A stretch of DNA of 64,000 nt, taken from NCBI RefSeq assembly GCF_029167625.1, contig NZ_CP119145.1:2914001-2978000 (forward strand). The letters run 5' to 3'. A program made the position numbers and the translations under genes. This stretch comes from Streptomyces sp. AM 4-1-1 (lineage in GTDB: Bacteria > Actinomycetota > Actinomycetes > Streptomycetales > Streptomycetaceae). Each line of letters begins with the position of its first letter. Within the stretch, counting starts at the first letter, position 1. Shown here one piece after another: positions 59,423-64,000 of this stretch. The notes under the pieces are model-generated. The model saw only the letters and a list, made by a program, of their open reading frames with translations. It searched no databases and was not told the DNA's origin.

Positions 59423-60163
59423 ATGGCACTCACCGTTCCGCCTCCCCGGTCACCGCTCGACGGCGGCGCCGGCACAGCGTCCCTGATGACCGTCCCGTCC
59501 GTGTCCGTCCCGTCCGTGTCCGTCCCGACCGTCACCCGCGCCGTGGCCGACGCCTGGGCGCGGTGGTACGAGGAGGAACTGGGGTGGAGCGCCGTGATCG
59601 GCTCTGCCGCGGGCTCGTCCGGCGGGACTCCCGCCGACTCTCCCGCCGACTTTCCCGGCCGGACTCACCGAGGCGCCCGCGTGTGGCTGCCGACCGGGCT
59701 TCGCTTCGACGTCCTGACGCTGCCCGACGCCGTCGGCCGGGCCGTGCTGCGGCGGGTGGGCCGCACCGGGCCGGTGGCGGTGGCGGGCGGACGCGTGCGG
59801 CTGTGGGTGGCCGCGGGGAGCGCCGACGAGCTGCCGGGGCTGCTCGACTGGCTGGAGTGGGGCGGGATCGCCCTCGATCTGACGGCGACGGGTGCGGGCG
59901 GCCGGATCACCGCTCCGCCGCCGCCGGGACGGGCGGCGGGCTCGCCGGGGGCCGCCGGATGGCTGCGACCCCCCGAGCCGCGGCGGGACGTGGAGCCGAC
60001 GCTCCCGGCCCTCGCCGCCCTCGGGAGCAGGCGTGGTACTGCTCCCGATTTCGTACGGCTGGTGGACGCGGCGGCGGCGGAATGCCACCGGGTCCGGTTG
60101 ACGCGCACCAAAAACCAACTGCCGGCCGATCGGCCGACGGATCAGCCGTTGGCCTTCTCGTAA
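59423..60163 (+). CDS. SCO3374-family protein (bifunctional-primase N-domain-like)
   Basis: 246 residues of a family known in streptomycetes only as 'SCO3374 family'; it resembles the N-terminal part of bifunctional DNA primase/polymerase regions (AVADAWARWYEEELGWSAVIG and RGARVWLPTGLRFDVLTLPDAVGRAVLRRVG), without the catalytic carboxylates I would expect. Ser/Val/Thr-rich repeats (SVSVPSVSVPT) sit near the start, and it ends in a Pro-rich tail. The ATG at 59423 lacks a clear ribosome site. Its end overlaps the convergent lsr2 by 22 bases. Confidence 0.7.
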   Translation: MALTVPPPRSPLDGGAGTASLMTVPSVSVPSVSVPTVTRAVADAWARWYEEELGWSAVIGSAAGSSGGTPADSPADFPGRTHRGARVWLPTGLRFDVLTLPDAVGRAVLRRVGRTGPVAVAGGRVRLWVAAGSADELPGLLDWLEWGGIALDLTATGAGGRITAPPPPGRAAGSPGAAGWLRPPEPRRDVEPTLPALAALGSRRGTAPDFVRLVDAAAAECHRVRLTRTKNQLPADRPTDQPLAFS

Positions 60164-60477
60164 GCCTCGCGGATCTCGGCGGGAACGCGACCGCGGTCAT
60201 TCACGTTGTGACCGTTCTCGCGCGCCCACTTACGGATCTCGGCGGTGTCCTTGTTCCCACCGGGAACGGCGCGGCCCTTGCCGCGGCCGGTCGCGGCGCG
60301 ACCCCCGGTGCGTCGGCCACCCTTGGTGTAGGGCTCAAGAAGACCACGGAGCTTGTCCGCGTTGCTCGTGGTGAGGTCGATCTCGTAGGTCTTGCCGTCG
60401 AGAGCGAACGTCACCGTCTCGTCCGCCTCGACACCGTCGAGGTCATCGACAAGAAGGACCTGAACCTTCTGTGCCAC
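60142..60477 (-). CDS. lsr2: Lsr2, nucleoid-associated xenogeneic silencer
   Basis: 111-residue histone-like protein. N-terminal oligomerisation domain (MAQKVQVLLVDDLDGVEADETVTFALDGKTYEIDLT), basic linker (GGRRTGGRAATGRGKGRAVPGG) and the C-terminal AT-hook-like DNA-binding domain with the essential RGR (NDRGRVPAEIREAYEKANG). It silences AT-rich genes, including secondary metabolism. Single gene; the position opposite the SCO3374-like gene is conserved. Confidence 0.96.
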   Translation of the reverse strand: MAQKVQVLLVDDLDGVEADETVTFALDGKTYEIDLTTSNADKLRGLLEPYTKGGRRTGGRAATGRGKGRAVPGGNKDTAEIRKWARENGHNVNDRGRVPAEIREAYEKANG

Positions 60478-60614
60478 CGGGATTTCCTTTCATCGAAAAT
60501 GTAGTACGCGGAAAGGAAACCGCTTTTCCCCGGAAAACACAAACCCCTGGGAGAGGTTCAGGAGCGCGAGAACGCGGGAAACGTGCGCGATTCGGACATA
60601 GGACTCTCCGGCGA

Positions 60615-61172
60615 TCACAGGTGCAGAAGCATCCGGCTGTTGCCCAAGGTGTTCGGCTTCACCCGTTCGAGACCCAGGAACTCCGCGACGCCCTCGTCAT
60701 AGGAACGCAGCAGCTCACTGTAGACATCTCCGTCGACCGGTGTCTCTCCGATCTCGACGAACCCGTGCTTCGCGAAGAAGTCGACTTCGAAGGTGAGACA
60801 GAAAACCCGGCGCACACCGAGCCACCGCGCGGTCCGCAGCAACTTGTCGAGCACGTGATGGCCCACTCCGGAGCCCTTGATCCCGGGGTCGACGGCAAGA
60901 GTGCGCACTTCGGCGAGGTCTTCCCACATCACGTGCAGTGCCCCGCAGCCGATGACCCCGGCGTCCTCGTCGCGTTCCGCCACCCAGAACTCCTGGATGT
61001 CCTCGTAAAGCGTCACGGTCGCTTTGTCGAGCAGGATGCCTTCCTGTACGTAGCCGTCGAGGAGACGGCGTACCGATGGGACATCGCTCGTCCTGGCCCG
61101 TCGGACAGTGACGGTCACGTTATTAACCGACGGTTCGGTATGGAAATCGGTATGCGGTAGCTCTGAGGACAT
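60615..61172 (-). CDS. Amino-acid N-acetyltransferase, short NAGS-type (ArgA-like GNAT)
   Basis: 185 residues: a GNAT fold without the kinase domain of classical ArgA, as in the short mycobacterial N-acetylglutamate synthase. Landmarks are DVPSVRRLLDGYVQEGILLDK, the acetyl-CoA loop VRTLAVDPGIKGSGVGHHVLDKLL, and RVFCLTFEVDFFAKHGF. It may supply N-acetylglutamate for arginine synthesis; not proven. The ATG at 61172 is nine bases from the stop of the upstream BlaI gene on the same strand, suggesting co-transcription. Confidence 0.85.
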   Translation of the reverse strand: MSSELPHTDFHTEPSVNNVTVTVRRARTSDVPSVRRLLDGYVQEGILLDKATVTLYEDIQEFWVAERDEDAGVIGCGALHVMWEDLAEVRTLAVDPGIKGSGVGHHVLDKLLRTARWLGVRRVFCLTFEVDFFAKHGFVEIGETPVDGDVYSELLRSYDEGVAEFLGLERVKPNTLGNSRMLLHL

Positions 61173-61181
61173 GCGCCGACG

Positions 61182-61700
61182 CTATCGCCCGTCCTCCGCG
61201 AACGCGTCATCGACCGTCTCATCACTCGTGTCAGTACCTGTCCGGGTACCCGGATCATCGGCCGTGACGTCATCGGCGGGCTCATCACTCTTCGGGGCGA
61301 TGGGCGTAGCGGGCTCGGTGGGTGCGGCACCTTGGGTCAACGCCGGCTGCACGACCCGCATGGCGTCCTGGAGGGCTTCCCGCTGTTCGGCGGACATCAT
61401 GCCGAAGAAGGCGACGAGGGCGGCCGCCGGGTTGTCACTGCGGGACCAGGCTTCGTTCATCAGTGCGGCCGCGTACGCGGCACGGGTGGAGACCGCCGTA
61501 TATCGATAGGCCCGGCCTTCGACTTCCCTGCGGACCCAGCCCTTCTGATGGAGATTGTCCATTACCGTCATGACGGTGGTGTAGGCGATGGAGCGTTCCT
61601 GTTGAAGGTCCTCCAGGACTTCCCGCACGGTGACCGGGCGGTTCCATTGCCAGACGCGGGTCATGACGGCGTCTTCCAGCTCTCCCAATTGGCGGGGCAC
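61182..61700 (-). CDS. BlaI/MecI/CopY-family winged-helix repressor
   Basis: 172 residues. The HTH region reads LGELEDAVMTRVWQWNRPVTVREVLEDLQQERSIAYTTVMTVMDNLHQKGWVRREVEGRAYRYTAV, and ALMNEAWSRSDNPAAALVAFFGMMSAEQREALQDAM is the dimerisation part. A ~45-residue acidic tail is added. No BlaR-type sensor is adjacent, so the signal is unknown. It is followed by the NAGS-like gene. Confidence 0.9.
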   Translation of the reverse strand: MPRQLGELEDAVMTRVWQWNRPVTVREVLEDLQQERSIAYTTVMTVMDNLHQKGWVRREVEGRAYRYTAVSTRAAYAAALMNEAWSRSDNPAAALVAFFGMMSAEQREALQDAMRVVQPALTQGAAPTEPATPIAPKSDEPADDVTADDPGTRTGTDTSDETVDDAFAEDGR

Positions 61701-61751
61701 AGCGCCACCTTAGTGCCAGATGTCCCGAATGACCGTTTATTCATACGGCAA

Positions 61752-61789
61752 AAGGGCGTACGGCTCCTCGGAGGGAGCCGTACGCCCTT
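61752..61789 (-). terminator. Terminator after the small membrane-protein gene
   Basis: 16-bp stem (arm AAGGGCGTACGGCTCC) with a 5-6-base loop, 36 bases beyond the 61825 stop. Confidence 0.85.
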
Positions 61790-61824
61790 CTCGGTGTACG
61801 GGGCGGGTCGCGCCGCCCGGCGGG

Positions 61825-62004
61825 TCAGACCCCGTCGGTCCGGGGGGTCGGCACCGACGCCTCGGACCGGAGGATCGCCGCGTCCACGGCGGCGTCCTCC
61901 TTGGCCTTGTTGGGGCCGCCCTGGCTCTTCACTATCGTCACGACGAGAGCGATGAAGAAGGCCGCCATCACGACGGGGGGCACGAGCGCGGATACGTAGT
62001 CCAT
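61825..62004 (-). CDS. Small single-pass membrane protein, 59 aa
   Basis: Conserved-looking small protein: MDYVSALVPPVVMAAFFIALVVTIVKSQGG is an exterior-to-membrane segment, then a ~27-residue charged tail with a Lys/Asp/Ala-rich helix (NKAKEDAAVDAAIL). It is too short for many ORF filters, has a terminator after it, and the ATG at 62004 has a GGACTC-type weak site. Function unknown; similar small proteins are frequent in streptomycetes. Confidence 0.7.
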   Translation of the reverse strand: MDYVSALVPPVVMAAFFIALVVTIVKSQGGPNKAKEDAAVDAAILRSEASVPTPRTDGV

Positions 62005-62061
62005 GAGTCCAGAGTAAGGGCTGTCCGCAGTCCGTGGTGGATCAGCGTGCGGCGTCGGATG

Positions 62062-62178
62062 CGGTGCATCGCCAGGCGGAGGGACGTCCGCGTACTGGAC
62101 GCACGGGGACGTTCCGACAACGCCGCGAGGTGCCGTAGCCGTCGTCGCACGCCCACCAGGGATCGCGGGACGGCCCTT
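62062..62178 (+). repeat. Dispersed 117-bp repeat, copy 2
   Basis: Ungapped partner of 52231-52347 (about 85% identical by eye) in the same orientation, intergenic between the small membrane protein and the hypothetical gene at 62181. See copy 1. Confidence 0.85.
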
Positions 62179-62180
62179 GG

Positions 62181-62801
62181 CTATCCGGCGGCGCGTTGTT
62201 CCGGTGGGGGGACCGGCCTGCGGCGTGGCGGAAAGACCTCGGAGGGCTTGGGCGCGGGGCGCTCGGACGGGTGGGGGCGGGCGGGGGCCGCGGGGGTCGT
62301 GGGCTCCTTGGGCCGCTCCGGACCGGCGGCCGAACGGCCACCGGTGAGCGCGAGCAGCCGGCCGCGCCGGGTGGGGGCGGGTACGGCCACGGTGACCGCG
62401 CGTCCGGCGAGCCGGGCACGCACCGCGCGCTCCGCGAGCGCCTGGCAGTGTTCGAGCAGGGCGGCGGCGACCGGCCGGTGGCGCAGGGCGCGCAGTGCCG
62501 CGAGGTCGTCGGGTCCGGGGTCGTAGCCGGCCGCCAGGGCGTCCTGGAGGAGTTCCAGATAGCCGCTGACGGCTCCGGGGAGGGCGTCGCGGTAGCGGGC
62601 GAGGTCGGCGAGGAGGAACGCGCGCAGCCGGCCCGCCTCGGCGACCACTTCGTCCACGGCGCCGGCGAGCCGCAGGCAGTCCCGGACGTCCTCGTCGGGC
62701 AGGGGCGTGGGGTGGAGGGCGATGGCGAGGGCGCGACGGAGCACACGCAGCTCGTCCGCACCGAACGCCATGCCACCGCGTGATCCGTAGGGCGTGGGCA
62801 T
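62181..62801 (-). CDS. Hypothetical protein, helical N-domain with Pro-rich tail
   Basis: 206 residues, unrecognised. Residues ~10-145 form an all-helical Ala/Leu/Arg-rich domain (AFGADELRVLRRALAIALHPTP, VRDCLRLAGAVDEVVAEAGRLRAFLLADLARYRDALPGAVSGYLELLQDALAAG). The final ~55 residues are Pro/Lys-rich. The start may be the ATG at 62801 or the ATG at 62771. It stands next to coaX and is conserved in streptomycetes in my recollection. No catalytic motif is visible. Confidence 0.65.
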   Translation of the reverse strand: MPTPYGSRGGMAFGADELRVLRRALAIALHPTPLPDEDVRDCLRLAGAVDEVVAEAGRLRAFLLADLARYRDALPGAVSGYLELLQDALAAGYDPGPDDLAALRALRHRPVAAALLEHCQALAERAVRARLAGRAVTVAVPAPTRRGRLLALTGGRSAAGPERPKEPTTPAAPARPHPSERPAPKPSEVFPPRRRPVPPPEQRAAG

Positions 62802-62931
62802 AGCGCGACAATACGTGCTAAATGGACAAAATCCGCTTAGTTGGCCTTCGACGCGCCCCGGACGGTCCCGGGCGGGCGGGGCCGGTGCCGCCAGGAGTGC
62901 CCGGGGCGCGTACCACGCCCGGCGCGGACGG

Positions 62932-63729
62932 TCACATCCGGGCCAGGTTCCGCTCGTACACCAGGCGCAGTCCGATGAGCGTCAGCCAGGGCTCGTGCTC
63001 GTCGATGACGGAGGACTCGCCCAGGACCATCGGCGCGAGGCCCCCCGTGGCGATGACGGTGACGTCCTCGGGGACGGCGGCCAGTTCCTTCTTCATGCGT
63101 GCCACGACCCCGTCGACCTGTCCGGCGAAGCCGTAGATGATGCCCGACTGCATGGCCTCGACGGTGTTCTTGCCGATCACGCTGCGCGGCCGGGCCAGCT
63201 CGATCTTGCGGAGCTGCGCCCCCTTGACGCCCAGCGCCTCGACCGAGATCTCGATGCCGGGGGCGATGACCCCGCCGGTGTACTCGCCCCGGGCGCTGAC
63301 CGCGTCGAAGGTGGTGGCGGTGCCGAAGTCGACGACGATGGCCGGACCCCCGTACAGCTCGACGGCGGCGACCGCGTTGATGATGCGGTCCGCGCCGACC
63401 TCCTTCGGGTTGTCCATGAGGATCGGGACGCCCGTCTTGATGCCCGGTTCGACGAGGACGGCCGGGACGTCGCCGTAGTAGCGGCGGGTCACCTCGCGCA
63501 GCTCGTGCAGCACCGCCGGGACGGTGGAGCAGATGGCGATGCCGTCGATGCCGTCGCCCAGCTCCTCGCCCAGCAGCGGGTGCGTGCCCATCAGGCCGTG
63601 CAGCAGCACGGCCAGCTCGTCGGCGGTGCGGCGGGCGTCGGTGGAGATCCGCCAGTGCTCGACGATCTCCTCGCCGTCGAACAGGCCGAGGACGGTGTGG
63701 GTGTTTCCGACGTCGATGGTGAGCAGCAT
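62932..63729 (-). CDS. coaX: Type III pantothenate kinase (CoaX)
   Basis: First step of coenzyme A synthesis, insensitive to CoA. 265 residues with the ASKHA motifs DVGNTHTVLGLFDG (phosphate-1) and VVDFGTATTFDAVSARGEYTGGVIAPG (phosphate-2 and ribose region), VEPGIKTGVPILMDNP, and IGKNTVEAMQSGIIYG. The start overlaps the nadC stop (TGATG), so it is co-transcribed with NAD biosynthesis genes, the usual actinobacterial arrangement. Confidence 0.95.
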   Translation of the reverse strand: MLLTIDVGNTHTVLGLFDGEEIVEHWRISTDARRTADELAVLLHGLMGTHPLLGEELGDGIDGIAICSTVPAVLHELREVTRRYYGDVPAVLVEPGIKTGVPILMDNPKEVGADRIINAVAAVELYGGPAIVVDFGTATTFDAVSARGEYTGGVIAPGIEISVEALGVKGAQLRKIELARPRSVIGKNTVEAMQSGIIYGFAGQVDGVVARMKKELAAVPEDVTVIATGGLAPMVLGESSVIDEHEPWLTLIGLRLVYERNLARM

Positions 63730-64000
63730 CAGGCGGTCGCCCCGCCGGGGATCGCGTCGGAGTCCGTGCCGGTGGTCGAGTCGGTCGTCGCGTCGGGGGC
63801 CGTGTCCCGGAAGTCCAGGCCGATGTCGAGGATCGGCGAGGAGTGGGTGAGGGCGCCCACCGCGAGGTAGTCGACGCCCGCATCGGCGTAGGCACGGGCG
63901 GTGGCGAGGGTGAGCCGGCCCGAGGACTCCAGGACGGCCCGGCCGCCGACGAGTGCGACTGCCTCCGCCGTCTCGGTGGGGGTGAAGTTGTCGAGCAGGA
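63729..64000 (-). CDS. nadC: Nicotinate-nucleotide pyrophosphorylase, C-terminal part (window edge)
   Basis: Quinolinate phosphoribosyltransferase of de novo NAD synthesis; only the last ~90 residues are in the window. LLDNFTPTETAEAV, GGRAVLESSGRLTLATARAYADAGVDYLAVGALTHSSPILDIGLDF is the standard NadC ending. A ~30-residue Asp/Thr-rich tail follows. The 5' end is outside the window. Confidence 0.93.
   Translation of the reverse strand, partial: LLDNFTPTETAEAVALVGGRAVLESSGRLTLATARAYADAGVDYLAVGALTHSSPILDIGLDFRDTAPDATTDSTTGTDSDAIPGGATA

Overview
This window is a piece of a Streptomyces chromosome. It is very GC-rich, it carries the sporulation and cell-envelope genes typical of the genus (bldN-rsbN, the sigE-cse cluster, an excisionase-like regulator, a SapA-like secreted protein, lsr2), and GTG/TTG starts are frequent. 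As far as I remember it, the gene order matches the conserved Streptomyces core. I cannot name the species.

Layout. 1-3.4 kb: accessory genes (AraC-type regulator fragment, VOC protein, secreted beta/gamma-crystallin-like protein, small membrane peptide, mycothiol-dependent isomerase family). 3.5-9.8 kb, minus strand: rex-hemA-hemC-hemD-hemB tetrapyrrole genes with a Rex operator upstream. 10-14.1 kb: glutaredoxin-like protein, HAD hydrolase, then bldN (pro-sigma factor) and rsbN (membrane anti-sigma). 14.2-21.1 kb, minus strand: acyltransferase, epimerase, the tiny ribosomal protein bS22, an excisionase-like HTH protein, phosphatase-like protein, AcuC-like deacetylase, MFS, HAD. 21.2-27.0 kb, minus strand: a complete 16S-23S-5S rRNA operon with promoters and processing stems. 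27.0-27.7 kb: a decayed regulator/hydrolase pair. 27.7-34.3 kb: proC, ilvD, a sugar-phosphate-isomerase-like gene and ppx, with minisatellites. 34.3-43.5 kb: Cys-rich protein, minisatellite block, an unusual sigma-like/zinc-finger/BACON membrane protein, radA-disA (c-di-AMP), PAP2 and mutY. 44-48.3 kb: sigE-cseA-cseB-cseC. 48.8-51.8 kb: MFS pump with divergent TetR, then an M23 peptidase with a long structured leader. 52.4-56.4 kb: trypco2 plus a trypsin-NACHT-LRR protein, a candidate conflict/defence system. 56.4-64 kb: clpC, SCO3374-like gene, lsr2, NAGS-like, BlaI, small proteins, coaX, partial nadC.

The most unusual items are: (1) the two-gene trypco2 / trypsin-NACHT-LRR locus, whose large protein has exactly ten 36-bp tandem units at its start; (2) a SigE ECF sigma factor with a ~200-residue Ala/Arg/Glu-rich repeat tail, still overlapping cseA; (3) a fused sigma-like / anti-sigma-zinc-finger / BACON transmembrane protein; (4) a 117-bp dispersed repeat with one copy just upstream of the defence locus and one 10 kb away; (5) several GC-rich minisatellites.

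All domain calls were made by reading the protein sequence. No database search was run.
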